From Xenococcaceae cyanobacterium MO_167.B27 (GTDB lineage: Bacteria > Cyanobacteriota > Cyanobacteriia > Cyanobacteriales > Xenococcaceae): a stretch of 64,000 bases of DNA. The notes beneath the pieces were generated by a model. It had not been told where the DNA came from and searched no databases. It saw only the letters and a list, made by a program, of their open reading frames with translations. Below, piece after piece: positions 42,867-52,726 of this stretch. The position numbers and the translations under genes are program-made. The DNA lies in contig JASJCP010000005.1 of NCBI GenBank assembly GCA_030065935.1, forward strand, positions 1 to 64,000, given 5' to 3'. Every line of letters begins with the position of its first letter. Position 1 is the first letter of the stretch.

Positions 42867-43202
42867 ATGCCACAAATGCAACCAGTCAACAATTCCATCC
42901 TCGACCAAGTTAAAAATGCTTATAGAAATAACCCTGTTCAGACTCTAGCAATTGGCATGGGAGTAGCAATTTTAGCTCCTGCGGTATTGCCTTTAGTTAA
43001 GCCTTTTGCCAAAGCAGCAATCAAAAGTGGTGTTAGCTTGTATGAAAAAACCCGAGGAGCGATCGCTGATACAGGAGAAGCAATAGGCGATATTGTTGCC
43101 GAGGCCAAAGCGGAAGTAGCAGCAGAACAAGCTAAAAAAATTAGCGTAGCAGCAGGTTTAATAGCTGAACCTAATAAAAATCAAGAGGCTCAAGAGAACT
43201 AA
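42867..43202 (+). CDS. Small membrane protein, DUF5132/PacL-like
   Basis: The 111-residue protein has one N-terminal hydrophobic segment (LAIGMGVAILAPAVLPLVKP), then KAAIKSGVSLYEKTRGAIAD and an alanine/glutamate-rich helix (IVAEAKAEVAAEQAKK). This is the layout of DUF5132 proteins and of the PacL (DUF1490) partners of mycobacterial P1B ATPases such as CtpC. It lies just after ATPase 2, so a scaffold or chaperone role for the pump is a reasonable inference. No His-rich metal tail is present. ATG 42867 gives the natural N-terminus. Confidence 0.65.
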   Translation: MPQMQPVNNSILDQVKNAYRNNPVQTLAIGMGVAILAPAVLPLVKPFAKAAIKSGVSLYEKTRGAIADTGEAIGDIVAEAKAEVAAEQAKKISVAAGLIAEPNKNQEAQEN

Positions 43203-43516
43203 TTAGTTAATTGTTTTGAGTAAGTCTTATTGCCATTCTTTTGAGTGGCAAGTGCTGCTTGTTGCCAGATTTTAGTTAATTCAGTGCTTGATGAGTTAAC
43301 TGATAATGGGGTAATTTCTGGCTTAAGGGATAAACTATTCTTAATCGCTGCCTTGAGAAAAGGTCTGCCTAATTTTGTCACCGCAGGGACAAGGAGAGAA
43401 GTTGCTGCTAAAGCTCCTAATCCTGCTAATGCCACAGGATTACTCCCATGACCATCTTCGACGATTTCTTTGAGGTGAAACGAAAGTACGGACTTATCCC
43501 AATGAATTAATGACAT
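43199..43516 (-). CDS. Second PacL/DUF5132-like small membrane protein
   Basis: The 105-residue protein shares the hydrophobic core with its convergent neighbour: NPVALAGLGALAATSLLVPA, then GRPFLKAAIKNSLSL (compare KPFAKAAIKSGVSL). The C-terminal part differs and lacks the Ala/Glu helix. The N-terminus has His/Asp residues (VLSFHLKEIVEDGHGSN). The start ATG at 43516 has AAGGAAGA upstream. The two genes overlap by four bases at their stops. Confidence 0.6.
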   Translation of the reverse strand: MSLIHWDKSVLSFHLKEIVEDGHGSNPVALAGLGALAATSLLVPAVTKLGRPFLKAAIKNSLSLKPEITPLSVNSSSTELTKIWQQAALATQKNGNKTYSKQLTN

Positions 43517-44004
43517 AATCTTCTTCCTTAAGAGCCGATCAAGATTAAGAGTTAGAGCAGCATTGCTTTTTTTGATAATTATTTAGTTATGGGATTCTAG
43601 TTACAGGTTATCTAAGCAATACTTACTATTGAGTTGCGATTAGTTGAGCCTAATCAAACTTGATTTGGTAATGTAAACTCTAAAACTAATGATAATAAAT
43701 TTCAATAGTAATGACAACTCTGGTGACAACCTGGGTGACAACAGGCGCGTCTTCATCTGCACGCAGTAATCAACAATTTTTTAAATGAAATAGAATTAAA
43801 AATATAACTTATATTTAGCTAACTGAAAAGACAATTCCTACAGGAGTTTCTCTCGGGGGGGAGAGAGAGAGAGGAGGAGGAGCAGCAGGAGGGGGTTTTA
43901 AACAAAGTTAATCAGCTTCAATCTTAAACCGACTTTCAGGAGGTAAATGACGGGACATACAGAGAGTGCAATATTTCATCAATTCTGTCGGAGGAAATAT
44001 CAAG
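43517..44004. other. Intergenic region before the HIT gene
   Basis: No gene was found. It contains a polypurine low-complexity tract (GGGGGGGAGAGAGAGAGAGGAGG) at about 43855-43890. The leader of the HIT gene is at the right edge. Confidence 0.5.
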
Positions 44005-44457
44005 ATGAAGACAATTTTTGCCAAAATCATTCAAGGTAAAGTTCCCGCTTCCTTTGTCTATCAAGATGAAAAGGTATCAGCTTTTATGGACATTCAACCC
44101 ATTAACCCTGGTCATGTTCTGGTGATTCCTAATCAACAAGTTGCCTCTCTAAGCGACTTAGATGAAGAAACTGCAACTCATATGTTTCGTATTGGTCATC
44201 GAATTGCTAAGGCTCTGCGGAGCAGTGATCTAAAATGCGAAGGAGTCAACCTGTTCCTTGCTGATGGTCAAGCTGCCAAGCAAGATGTTTTTCACGTTCA
44301 CTTGCATGTTATTCCTCGATTCAGAGGAGATGGTTTTGGGTGGGATAGGAGTCAAAATTACTCCTTATTGCCCAAAAGAGCAGAACTAGACCAGACGGCA
44401 GCAGCAATTAAATCCGCTTTAGCTTCCCTGCGGGAAGCCCAGCACTCTGTGGGATAG
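44005..44457 (+). CDS. HIT family hydrolase
   Basis: I chose ATG 44005 (MKTIFAKIIQGKVPASFVYQ, 150 residues), the conserved start of HIT proteins; the track start adds 13 unrelated residues. The histidine triad is HVHLHVIPRF near residue 100 with the upstream INPGHVLVIPNQQ segment. HIT proteins hydrolyse nucleoside phosphoramidates or dinucleotides such as Ap4A/AMP-lysine. A clear terminator follows. Confidence 0.93.
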   Translation: MKTIFAKIIQGKVPASFVYQDEKVSAFMDIQPINPGHVLVIPNQQVASLSDLDEETATHMFRIGHRIAKALRSSDLKCEGVNLFLADGQAAKQDVFHVHLHVIPRFRGDGFGWDRSQNYSLLPKRAELDQTAAAIKSALASLREAQHSVG

Positions 44458-44911
44458 CACGAGTGTCTGGATGAAAGCAGGGGCAGGATTTATTGGGATA
44501 CATTTTCGACACATAATCTTTATAGAACCCATTTGGGTTCTTTTTAAGCATAGTTATCAATCTTTCCACTCTGCTAAGGCAGGTTAACTGTCTTTTTTTG
44601 TCTCTATTTCTGAATATCTATAAATTAGGCTTTATTTTCTCTAATTCTATTATTAAAGCTGATAATCAGGCATATTTGTTAACAGAAAAACTTATCTTTT
44701 AACCAAGCTGATTTTTGTGAATTTTCTCGCTTACTTTTTCAGCAAACCCTATTTAGAAATATTTTACTGTTACCTACTGAAGCTACTTTGCTTGGTACTG
44801 ATTTAAAGACTGGTTTAAAATCAGAGTGAGTTGTTGAGACGGACGAATGATACTAAGTCCTGTTGCCAAAACCCACTCTTTATATTTAGCACGATTTAAC
44901 GAGAGAAAACC
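44458..44911. other. Intergenic region between HIT and adhE
   Basis: The HIT terminator at 44524-44545 is the only clear feature. The rest is AT-rich without a convincing frame. Confidence 0.6.
44524..44545 (+). terminator. Rho-independent terminator of the HIT gene
   Basis: AGAACCC-ATTT-GGGTTCT followed by TTTT is a perfect stem with a T run. Confidence 0.85.
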
Positions 44912-47557
44912 TTAATGCAATAGAACCTTCTCTTGATCTGCTTCTTCAGGATGATACATTGCTGCATCTAATTTGCAACCACGATATGCCAGGGTATAAA
45001 GTTCTTTCAAATCTTTAATTAGAGGATAGCGGGGATTTGAACCAGTACACTGATCGTCAAAAGCTTGTTCCGCTAATTCTTCGATTTGTTCGTAAAACTC
45101 TCTTTCTTCTCCTGGTAAGACTTCTTTAATGGTTAGGGGGATATCGATTTCTAGCTTCAGATTGTCGATCGCCTCAACTAATTTCTCTACTTTTTCATCA
45201 AGAGTATTACCGCCTAAATGTAGGTAATCGGCAATTTCTGCATAACGTTCTTTAGCATGGGGATATTCGTATTGAGGGAAGATCGCCTGTTTGAAGGGAG
45301 CATCGGTGGAATTATAGCGAATGACGTGGCTAATCATTAAGGCATTGGCTAAACCGTGGGGGAGGTGGAAAGTCGAACCTAATTTGTGTGCCATAGAGTG
45401 ACAGATACCCAAGAAAGCATTAGCAAATGCCATACCTGCAATGGTAGCAGCATAGTGGACTTTTTCCCTGGCTTCGGGGTCTTTTGCACCCAGTTTATAA
45501 GCGCGAGGTAGATATTTTAGCAGTAGGGCGATCGCTTCTAGTGCTAGTCCATTGGTAAATTCTGTTGCCAATACGGAGACATAGGCTTCTAAGGCATGGG
45601 TTAAGGCATCAATACCGCCGAAAGCTGTGAGGGATTTGGGCATATTTAGCACTAATTCGGGGTCAACAATTGCCATGTTGGGAGTTAGAGCATAGTCGGC
45701 GAGGGGATATTTAATTCCCGTGCGATCATCGGTCACTACGGCAAAGGGGGTAACTTCTGAACCAGTACCAGAAGTAGTCGGGATTGCTACCATCTGCGCC
45801 TTATTACCTATAGTGGGTAAATCATACACCCGTTTGCGGATATCCATAAACCGCATGGCGATGCCTTCAAATTCGACTTCGGGATGTTCGTACATCAACC
45901 AGATTACTTTAGCTGCATCCATAGGCGAACCACCACCAAAGGCAATGATCACATCAGGTTGGAAAGTATTTACTCTAGCCAATCCCATTTCGATGGTGGA
46001 AAGGTTGGGATCGGGTTGAACATCGTAAAAGATTTGATGTTCGATGTTAATTTCCTCTAAAACATCGGTAACTTCTTTAATCATTCCCATGTCAAATAAG
46101 GGCTTGTCGGTAATGATAAAGGCTCGCTTTTTACCTACTAAATCTCTTAAAGCGACAGGCAAAGAACCATATTTGAAATAAATTTTGGGGGGTACGCGAA
46201 ACCAGAGCATATTTTCCCGTCGTTCCGATACGGTTTTAATGTTGAGTAGATGACAAACGCTAACGTTTTCACTCACGGAATTACCGCCCCAAGTACCGCA
46301 ACCTAAAGTTAATGAGGGGTCTAATTTAAAGTTATACAAATCTCCAATCGCCCCTTGGGAAGAAGGTGTATTAATTAACACCCTACCTGTGGAGACGTGG
46401 GAATCAAAATAGCTGATGCGATCGCTATTACTGGCAGCAGTATAGAGTACTGAAGTATGTCCACGTCCACCAAATAAAATAAGTTCTTCCGCTTTCTCTG
46501 TTGCTGCTTTAAAATCAGCTACGCGATACATTGCTAAGACGGGGGATAATTTCTCGATGGAAAATGGTTCGTGAATGCCAACTTCGTCGATTTCTCCAAT
46601 TAGGACTTTGCTTTCTTCAGGAATTTCAATTCCTGCTAATTCGGCAATTTTTGCCACTGATTGACCGACAATTTCGGCGTTGATTCGTTCGTTTTTAACT
46701 AAGATATTACTTACCTTTGCTCCTTCTTCGGTGGTCAAAAAATAAGCCCCTCTGAGGGCAAATTCTTGTTTAACTTGTTCGTAAACTTCATCAACCACAA
46801 TCACTGATTGTTCTGAAGCACAAATCATACCGTTGTCAAAGGTTTTACTCAACAAAATTGAGCTTACGGCTAATTTAATTTCCGCAGTTTCATCAATAAC
46901 TGCGGGAGTATTACCAGCACCCACACCTAAAGATGGTTTACCTGAAGAATAGGCAGCCTTTACCATCCCAGGACCCCCAGTAGCTAGGATTAAATTCATA
47001 TTGGGATGCTGCATTAAAGCTTGAGAAAGTTCTACCGATGGTTCATCAATCCAACCAATAATATCTTCTGGCGCACCCGCAGCTACAGCAGCATCTAAAA
47101 CTGTTTTCGCTGCTGCGATCGTACATTCTTTGGCTCTAGGATGGGGAGAAAAAATAATTGCATTGCGGGTTTTTAGGGCGATTAAAGCTTTAAAAATTGC
47201 TGTGGAAGTTGGATTAGTTGTGGGTACAATTCCCGCTAAAATTCCTACTGGTTCGGCGATTTTTTGAATCCCGTAATGAGGGTCGGATTCTATTACGCCA
47301 CAGGTGGGTTCTTGTTTGTATTTGTTATAGACAAATTCTGAAGCAAAATGATTTTTAATCACTTTATCTTCTACAATTCCCATACCCGTTTCTGTAACTG
47401 CTAATTTAGCTAAGGGAATGCGTTGGTCGTTAGCTGCTAAAGCTGCTTGTTTGAATATTTTATCTACTTGTTGTTGAGTAAAATTAGCATATTTACTTTG
47501 AGCATATTTTACTTTTTGAATGAGGGTGTTTAATTCTTCTAGGTTTGTAACTTTCAT
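44912..47557 (-). CDS. adhE: Bifunctional aldehyde-alcohol dehydrogenase AdhE
   Basis: AdhE reduces acetyl-CoA to ethanol in two NADH-dependent steps. The 881-residue protein joins an N-terminal CoA-acylating aldehyde dehydrogenase (catalytic cysteine in NGMICASEQSVIV near residue 245) to a C-terminal iron alcohol dehydrogenase (GGGSPMDAAKVIW, TTSGTGSEVTPFAV, iron ligands in GGIDALTHALEAYVS and GICHSMAHKLGS). The length is normal. It works with PflB, which makes acetyl-CoA anaerobically. The start ATG at 47557 is followed upstream by TTGTTAG repeats. pflA is 250 bases upstream on the same strand. Confidence 0.97.
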   Translation of the reverse strand: MKVTNLEELNTLIQKVKYAQSKYANFTQQQVDKIFKQAALAANDQRIPLAKLAVTETGMGIVEDKVIKNHFASEFVYNKYKQEPTCGVIESDPHYGIQKIAEPVGILAGIVPTTNPTSTAIFKALIALKTRNAIIFSPHPRAKECTIAAAKTVLDAAVAAGAPEDIIGWIDEPSVELSQALMQHPNMNLILATGGPGMVKAAYSSGKPSLGVGAGNTPAVIDETAEIKLAVSSILLSKTFDNGMICASEQSVIVVDEVYEQVKQEFALRGAYFLTTEEGAKVSNILVKNERINAEIVGQSVAKIAELAGIEIPEESKVLIGEIDEVGIHEPFSIEKLSPVLAMYRVADFKAATEKAEELILFGGRGHTSVLYTAASNSDRISYFDSHVSTGRVLINTPSSQGAIGDLYNFKLDPSLTLGCGTWGGNSVSENVSVCHLLNIKTVSERRENMLWFRVPPKIYFKYGSLPVALRDLVGKKRAFIITDKPLFDMGMIKEVTDVLEEINIEHQIFYDVQPDPNLSTIEMGLARVNTFQPDVIIAFGGGSPMDAAKVIWLMYEHPEVEFEGIAMRFMDIRKRVYDLPTIGNKAQMVAIPTTSGTGSEVTPFAVVTDDRTGIKYPLADYALTPNMAIVDPELVLNMPKSLTAFGGIDALTHALEAYVSVLATEFTNGLALEAIALLLKYLPRAYKLGAKDPEAREKVHYAATIAGMAFANAFLGICHSMAHKLGSTFHLPHGLANALMISHVIRYNSTDAPFKQAIFPQYEYPHAKERYAEIADYLHLGGNTLDEKVEKLVEAIDNLKLEIDIPLTIKEVLPGEEREFYEQIEELAEQAFDDQCTGSNPRYPLIKDLKELYTLAYRGCKLDAAMYHPEEADQEKVLLH

Positions 47558-47562
47558 GGTTA

Positions 47563-47630
47563 TTGTTAGTTGTTAGTTGTTAGTTGTTAGCTAGCGCAGT
47601 ATTGGGGTTTCCCCCACTGGCTGTTGGGGA
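47563..47630. repeat. TTGTTAG tandem repeat plus hairpin repeat
   Basis: Four perfect TTGTTAG copies (47563-47590) lie six bases upstream of the adhE start. They are followed by GCGCAGTATTGGGGTTTCCCCCACTGGCTG, a relative of the hairpin inserted in iscB1. Both could influence adhE expression by position, but that is only inference. Confidence 0.75.
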
Positions 47631-47810
47631 ATTTGAAAGGCTGATTTTTGATGGTAATCAGAATCTTTATCTGCTAAGTATCTAGACAGAATTAATTGTA
47701 TAAACAGTTTTACTGTTGCAAGAGTGCCTAGTTTCAACCAGTAAATTTAATTTTGTCCAAATACTTATAGGCTGTGGATAATTTTTCAGCAAATTAAATA
47801 GCTAAGAAAT

Positions 47811-48563
47811 CTAATTAACTTCAATGCCATACTCAGCAAAAATCTTTTTCGCTGTTGCGACTAATTCTGGTGATGCGGATGGTGTATCTTTAAGTTGGTA
47901 TTCATAACCCAGTTGTTCCCATTTATATTCTCCCATTTTATGAAAGGGTAAAATTTCTACTCGCTCAACATTTTTTAAATCTGATACAAACTCTGCTAAA
48001 CCTCTAATATTGTGAGGTGGATCGGTGAGATGGGGAACTAAAACAAATCTAATCCAAACTGGTTTCTTGATGTCACTTAAATAGCGAGCTAAGTTAAGGG
48101 TTGGTTCGAGGGAAACGCTGGTAACTTGATGATAAATTTTGGGGTCAAAAGATTTAATATCTAACAATACTAAATCTACATAATCTAAGACTGGTTTTAC
48201 CGTAGCTAATTTTACATAGCCAGAAGTATCTAAAGCTGTATGAATTCCTAACTCTTGACAACGACGAAAAATCTCTAATACAAACTCTGGCTGCATTAAA
48301 GGTTCGCCCCCAGTTATGGTTACTCCTCCTCCAGAAAACTTCATGTAAGAATGATATTTTTGGATGTCTTCAATCAGTTCATCAACTGTTACTTCTTTAC
48401 CCCCATTAGGATAGCGACAGTCCGCATTATGACAGTAAAGACATCTCAGGGGACATCCTTGGGTAAAAATTACATAGCGAATACCAGGTCCATCAACTGT
48501 ACCGCAAGTTTCAATTGAGTGAATTCTACCTTTAGTCTGAGATTGAGGAGTTTTTATTGTCAT
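47811..48563 (-). CDS. pflA: Pyruvate formate-lyase activating enzyme
   Basis: PflA is a radical SAM enzyme that installs the glycyl radical in PflB. The 250-residue protein has the 4Fe-4S motif CxxxCxxC in TQGCPLRCLYCHNADC, and the SAM-binding GGGVTITGGEPLMQ near residue 80. The N-terminus RIHSIETCGTVDGPGIRYV is typical. The length is normal. It is transcribed with adhE orientation; pflB is 1.4 kb upstream, separated by opposite-strand genes. Confidence 0.95.
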   Translation of the reverse strand: MTIKTPQSQTKGRIHSIETCGTVDGPGIRYVIFTQGCPLRCLYCHNADCRYPNGGKEVTVDELIEDIQKYHSYMKFSGGGVTITGGEPLMQPEFVLEIFRRCQELGIHTALDTSGYVKLATVKPVLDYVDLVLLDIKSFDPKIYHQVTSVSLEPTLNLARYLSDIKKPVWIRFVLVPHLTDPPHNIRGLAEFVSDLKNVERVEILPFHKMGEYKWEQLGYEYQLKDTPSASPELVATAKKIFAEYGIEVN

Positions 48564-48865
48564 AAAAGTGAATTTATTTAACTCTATTTCATCCTAAAAA
48601 ATCTTTTGATTATTGTCCATATTTTTAAGATTTTTTAAGATTTTTTTGATAAATCAACTTAGCAATTTAATATTTATTTTTCTGTTAATTTGCGATCACG
48701 TAAAGCTTAAAATATTGTTTTATTTTTTTAAACTTTTAGATTGAGAAAGCTTATGATATATATTAATCCTAATCATAACTATTTTTCTTAAAAATTATCA
48801 TATTTTAGGGTATGGGTTTGTGATCGCAATTACTGAACCCTCCTCAAATTCGGAAAATTATTGCT
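48564..48865. other. AT-rich intergenic region upstream of pflA
   Basis: No gene recognised. TTTGTGATCGCAATTAC near 48825 contains a CRP-like half site (TGTGATCG) in what could be the divergent promoter region. Confidence 0.35.
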
Positions 48866-49348
48866 TTGTTATTTAAACTAAAATGTATAGTTAGTGATGC
48901 TGTTTTCTGGGAGCAAGACTTGATGAGCGATGGCATTAGTATGATCTGTGGTTTTTTAGGTGGAACAATAATTGCTGTTGGATCTGGCTATAAAGTCTTT
49001 CCCCACCCGAAGCCAGAGAAAATCTATAACAGGTTGAGTGATGCTAAATGGTTTTTGGCATTGAGATGGTGCGATAGTCTCTCGACACCCGCAGGTATTA
49101 TTACTAATACGGGAGAGTTTTCTTTTTACAATCAAATTGTCCTGGAAATGGGGGAAGAAAAATTTATTCCCCAAAAATATCGACAAGATATTTTCGCTCA
49201 ATGTTTGCCCCTGAAACCTGATGAAACGGTTACTTACGACCTAATTTCTTGCGATCGCATTTTGGAGATAAGAGCTTTGTCAATAGATTCTCGCTATGGA
49301 AAAGTCGCTTTAGTTAGAGAGTTGGAAAGAGAATCTGATACAGTTTAA
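48866..49348 (+). CDS. Hypothetical protein
   Basis: The track ORF is 160 residues from TTG 48866. A start at the ATG at 48923 (MSDGISMICGFLGG, about 141 residues) is also plausible. It has a glycine-rich hydrophobic start (GGTIIAVGSGYKVF) and a soluble remainder (KWFLALRWCDSLSTPAGIIT, QDIFAQCLPLKPDETVTYDL). I recognise no family. It is a plus-strand gene set between pflA and pflB, which run the other way. Confidence 0.5.
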   Translation: MLFKLKCIVSDAVFWEQDLMSDGISMICGFLGGTIIAVGSGYKVFPHPKPEKIYNRLSDAKWFLALRWCDSLSTPAGIITNTGEFSFYNQIVLEMGEEKFIPQKYRQDIFAQCLPLKPDETVTYDLISCDRILEIRALSIDSRYGKVALVRELERESDTV

Positions 49349-49466
49349 GCAATTCCTATTCCATTACTGCCATAACTATACAATTAATTTTGCTTAACTA
49401 CTTATTCCCAATTGGTTATTTCTAGCAAAGCTATAATTTACTTGAGTTTGAAAAAAAATAATAGAT

Positions 49467-49661
49467 ATGTCAACTCTTGAGCAAATTGAAGCAGCAATTC
49501 TGACACTTCCATCAGATGATTTTGAGAAACTGAGAAAGTGGTTTTTTGACCTGGATTATCAGCGTTGGGATAAGCAGTTAGAAAAAGATATTGCAGAAGG
49601 TAAGTTAGAAGCTTTCGCTGATGAAGCGATCGCAGAATTTGAGGCTGGTAACTGTCCTTGA
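49467..49661 (+). CDS. Antitoxin of a RelE/ParE-type pair
   Basis: The 64-residue acidic protein (IEAAILTLPSDDFEKLRKWF, DKQLEKDIAEGKLEAFADEA) has the pattern of antitoxins paired with ParE/RelE toxins in cyanobacteria, with the terminal AIAEFEAGNCP. The toxin gene starts seven bases after its stop. Start ATG 49467. Confidence 0.8.
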   Translation: MSTLEQIEAAILTLPSDDFEKLRKWFFDLDYQRWDKQLEKDIAEGKLEAFADEAIAEFEAGNCP

Positions 49662-49667
49662 AATTTG

Positions 49668-49928
49668 ATGCACTATACAACACGGCGATTTTGGAAGTGT
49701 TATAACGATTTACCTGAAAGCGTACAGCGTAATGCTGACCAATGCTACAAGTTACTGAAAACCAATCCATCTCATCCGTCATTGCACTTCAAAAAGATTG
49801 GTAATAAATATTGGTCAGTTCGGATAGGATTAGATTATCGAGCATTAGGGGTTGAAGTGGAAACTGGGATTTCGTGGTTTTGGATTGGTACTCATGCACA
49901 ATACGACAAGTTAATTGGTAAGTCTTAG
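49668..49928 (+). CDS. RelE/ParE-like toxin
   Basis: The ATG at 49668 (MHYTTRRFWKCYNDLPESVQ) gives 86 residues; the track's TTG is one codon earlier. It fits the RelE/ParE fold: an N-terminal helix pair, then HPSLHFKKIGNKYWSVRIGL and DYRALGVEVETGISWFWIGT with HAQYDKL at the end. It acts with the upstream antitoxin as a type II module inserted between pfl genes. A strong terminator follows. Confidence 0.82.
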   Translation: MHYTTRRFWKCYNDLPESVQRNADQCYKLLKTNPSHPSLHFKKIGNKYWSVRIGLDYRALGVEVETGISWFWIGTHAQYDKLIGKS

Positions 49929-49952
49929 TAAGGTGGGCAATGCCCACCTTAC
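49928..49952. terminator. Bidirectional terminator between toxin and pflB
   Basis: GTAAGGTGGGC-AAT-GCCCACCTTAC is a perfect 11-bp stem between two convergent genes. Confidence 0.8.
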
Positions 49953-49967
49953 AATGGGGAATAAAAA

Positions 49968-52196
49968 CTAAACTCTTTCGTGGAAGGTACGACTAATTAC
50001 ATCTAGTTGTTGTTCGCGGGTGAGTTTGATAAAGTTGACCGCATAACCAGATACCCTAATGGTTAGTTGGGGATAGAGTTCGGGATGTTCCATTGCATCT
50101 ATCAAGGTTTCGCGATTTAAAACATTGATGTTGATATGGTGTCCCGTATTGTGGAAGTAACCATCTAACATTCCTGCTAGATTATTGATTTTGTTGTCTT
50201 CAGTTTTACCTAAAGCTTCAGGTACGATGGAGAAAGTATAGGAAATACCGTCTTGGGCGTGTTCGTAGGGGAGTTTGGCAACAGATTCTAAAGCAGCTAT
50301 CGCTCCTTTGGTGTCTCTTCCGTGCATGGGGTTTGCACCAGGGGCGAAGGGTTGTCCTGCTTTACGTCCATCGGGAGTGTTACCTGTTTTCTTACCATAG
50401 ACAACGTTAGAAGTAATAGTAAGAATTGATTGGGTGGGTACTGCACCGCGATAGGTTTTGTTTTGGCGGACTTTGTTCATAAAGTCTTCCACTACTTTGG
50501 CGGTAATTTTATCAACGCGATCGTCGTTGTTACCGAATTTGGGATAATCTCCTTCTATTTCGTAATCTACTGCCAAACCTTTTTCATTGCGGATGACTTT
50601 TACTTTGGCATATTTAATTGCTGATAGGGCATCCCCTACTACAGATAATCCAGCTACTCCACAAGCCATTGTCCGATAAACATCGCGGTCGTGCAATGCC
50701 ATTTCTAGTCTTTCGTAGCAATATTTATCATGCATATAGTGGATGACGTTGAGGGTGTTAACATAGAGTTTTGCTAACCAACCCATCATCAGATCGAATT
50801 TTGCGGTTACTTCTTCATAATCTAAATATTCAGAAGTTATAGGTGCAAACATTGGGGCGATTTGTTGCCCTGCTTTTTCGTCTTTACCACCATTGATGGC
50901 ATAGAGTAGAGCTTTAGCTAAGTTTACCCTTGCGCCAAAAAATTGCATCTGTTTACCAATCCGCATTCCCGATACACAACAAGCTATACCGTAGTCATCC
51001 CCGTAGTAACTGCGCATCAAGTCGTCGTTTTCATACTGAATCGAACTGGTATCAGTAGAAACTTTAGCACAGAAGTGTTTAAAACCTACAGGTAATCTTT
51101 CCGACCAGAGTACAGTTAAATTGGGTTCGGGGGCTGCTCCTAAGTTATATAAGGTATTTAAGAAGCGGAAGCTGTTTTTAGTCACTAAAGTTCTGCCATC
51201 TTCTCCCATACCGCCAATGGATTCTGTTACCCAAGTGGGATCCCCAGAAAATAGTTCGTTATAGGCTGGATGACGTAAGAAACGTACCATCCGCAGTTTC
51301 ATGACGAAATGGTCGATTAGTTCTTGAATTTCCGCTTCAGTAGCATCGCCTTTATCTAAATCCCGTTGGCAATAGATGTCGAGGAAAGTGGAAACGCGAC
51401 CCAAAGACATTGCTGCGCCGTTTTGTTCCTTAACTGCTCCTAAATAGCCAAAATAAGTCCATTGGATAGCTTCGGTCGCACTGCTTGCAGGTTGAGAGAT
51501 ATCGCAACCATAACTAGCAGCCATCTGTTTTAATTCGTTAAGTGCCTTGATTTGTTCGGAAATTTCTTCCCGTAAGCGAATTACCTCTTCATCGATCGCA
51601 TCTACTTCTAGAGAGAATAATTGTTGCTGTTTATCTTCAATTAGGCGATCGCAACCATATAAAGCTACCCTGCGATAATCACCGATAATTCGTCCCCTAC
51701 CATAAGCATCGGGTAATCCTGTAATAATACCTGAATGCCTTGCCAACTTCATTTCACGGGTATAGGCATCAAACACACCATCGTTGTGAGTCTTGCGATA
51801 TTTAGTAAAAATCTCTTTTGTTTGCTCGTCTAACTGATAACCGTAGGCTTCAAGGGAACTTTTAACTACCCGAATGCCACCAAAAGGCATAATTCCCCTT
51901 TTAAGAGGTTTATCTGTTTGCAAGCCGACAATTTTTTCTAAGTCTTTATCAATATAACCTGGTGCGTGGGCGGTAATTGAAGAAGGTACTTTAGTATCTG
52001 TATCTAAAATACCTTTTTCCCGTTCTACTGCCATCAAGTCTTTAACTTTTTCCCAAAGCTGATGGGTAACTTCTGTGGGACTGGCTAAAAACGAGCCATC
52101 TCCTTTATAGGGAGTGTAGTTTTTTTGAATAAAGTCGCGGAGGTTAATTTCTTCATTCCATTTGCCTGAAACAAAACCTTTCCATTGTTCTAACAT
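49968..52196 (-). CDS. pflB: Formate acetyltransferase (pyruvate formate-lyase)
   Basis: PflB splits pyruvate with CoA into acetyl-CoA and formate. The 742-residue protein has the adjacent catalytic cysteines in [17 protein letters not shown] and the glycyl-radical loop in [19 protein letters not shown] near the C-terminus (the family usually has RVSGYAVRF). The N-terminus ([20 protein letters not shown]) and length are standard. It needs oxygen-free conditions and PflA, encoded 1.4 kb away. Start ATG 52196. Confidence 0.97.
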   Translation of the reverse strand: MLEQWKGFVSGKWNEEINLRDFIQKNYTPYKGDGSFLASPTEVTHQLWEKVKDLMAVEREKGILDTDTKVPSSITAHAPGYIDKDLEKIVGLQTDKPLKRGIMPFGGIRVVKSSLEAYGYQLDEQTKEIFTKYRKTHNDGVFDAYTREMKLARHSGIITGLPDAYGRGRIIGDYRRVALYGCDRLIEDKQQQLFSLEVDAIDEEVIRLREEISEQIKALNELKQMAASYGCDISQPASSATEAIQWTYFGYLGAVKEQNGAAMSLGRVSTFLDIYCQRDLDKGDATEAEIQELIDHFVMKLRMVRFLRHPAYNELFSGDPTWVTESIGGMGEDGRTLVTKNSFRFLNTLYNLGAAPEPNLTVLWSERLPVGFKHFCAKVSTDTSSIQYENDDLMRSYYGDDYGIACCVSGMRIGKQMQFFGARVNLAKALLYAINGGKDEKAGQQIAPMFAPITSEYLDYEEVTAKFDLMMGWLAKLYVNTLNVIHYMHDKYCYERLEMALHDRDVYRTMACGVAGLSVVGDALSAIKYAKVKVIRNEKGLAVDYEIEGDYPKFGNNDDRVDKITAKVVEDFMNKVRQNKTYRGAVPTQSILTITSNVVYGKKTGNTPDGRKAGQPFAPGANPMHGRDTKGAIAALESVAKLPYEHAQDGISYTFSIVPEALGKTEDNKINNLAGMLDGYFHNTGHHININVLNRETLIDAMEHPELYPQLTIRVSGYAVNFIKLTREQQLDVISRTFHERV

Positions 52197-52726
52197 ATTA
52201 GATACACCTCCTAATATTTTTGGTTAATTTCTTGCCTCTGGTTGCTGCTCAATTAAGTTTCTACTAGCTCTAATTTACAACAAAGACAAATTTTTTGGAG
52301 AATTTATTTTATTAACCTATTTATCTCCAATCTACTAGAATTTTTGAGTACATTTAAGTATGTCTAATGGGCAACATTTTTAATTATACATCGGACTGAC
52401 TTATAGTTGATATTGATATTTGTTTATACCCTTATAACTCAGCTACATCCTTATGTTAATCAACCCCTAACAGTTTTAACATATCAGTTTACAAAAAAAT
52501 AATTTATCCTCGGCAATAAACAACTTTTAGATTATTTTAATATTTCTCCTAGAAGCGTCATTCAATCGTCATGGGAAAGGAATTTTTTGTATATTGAATT
52601 ACCAAGAATACTTGCCAGAGATTAATAAAAACTGAAAAGGAACAGCTAAAACTTTTTTTTTTAAATTAATTGCTTATAATTGGGAACGGAGAATGTCAAT
52701 TTGCACCAAACTCGTAAAGGAATTTT
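52197..52726. promoter_or_regulatory. Divergent promoter region of pflB and the acyl-CoA synthetase
   Basis: No gene lies in these 530 AT-rich bases. It should drive pflB leftward and the synthetase rightward. CACCTCCTAAT next to 52200 is the pflB ribosome site read on the minus strand (AGGAGGTG). No anaerobic regulator site was identified with confidence. Confidence 0.5.

Noticed and set aside
43845-43890. Polypurine GGGGGGGAGAGAGAG tract as a regulatory element
   Set aside because: Low complexity only; no pairing partner or known motif beside it.
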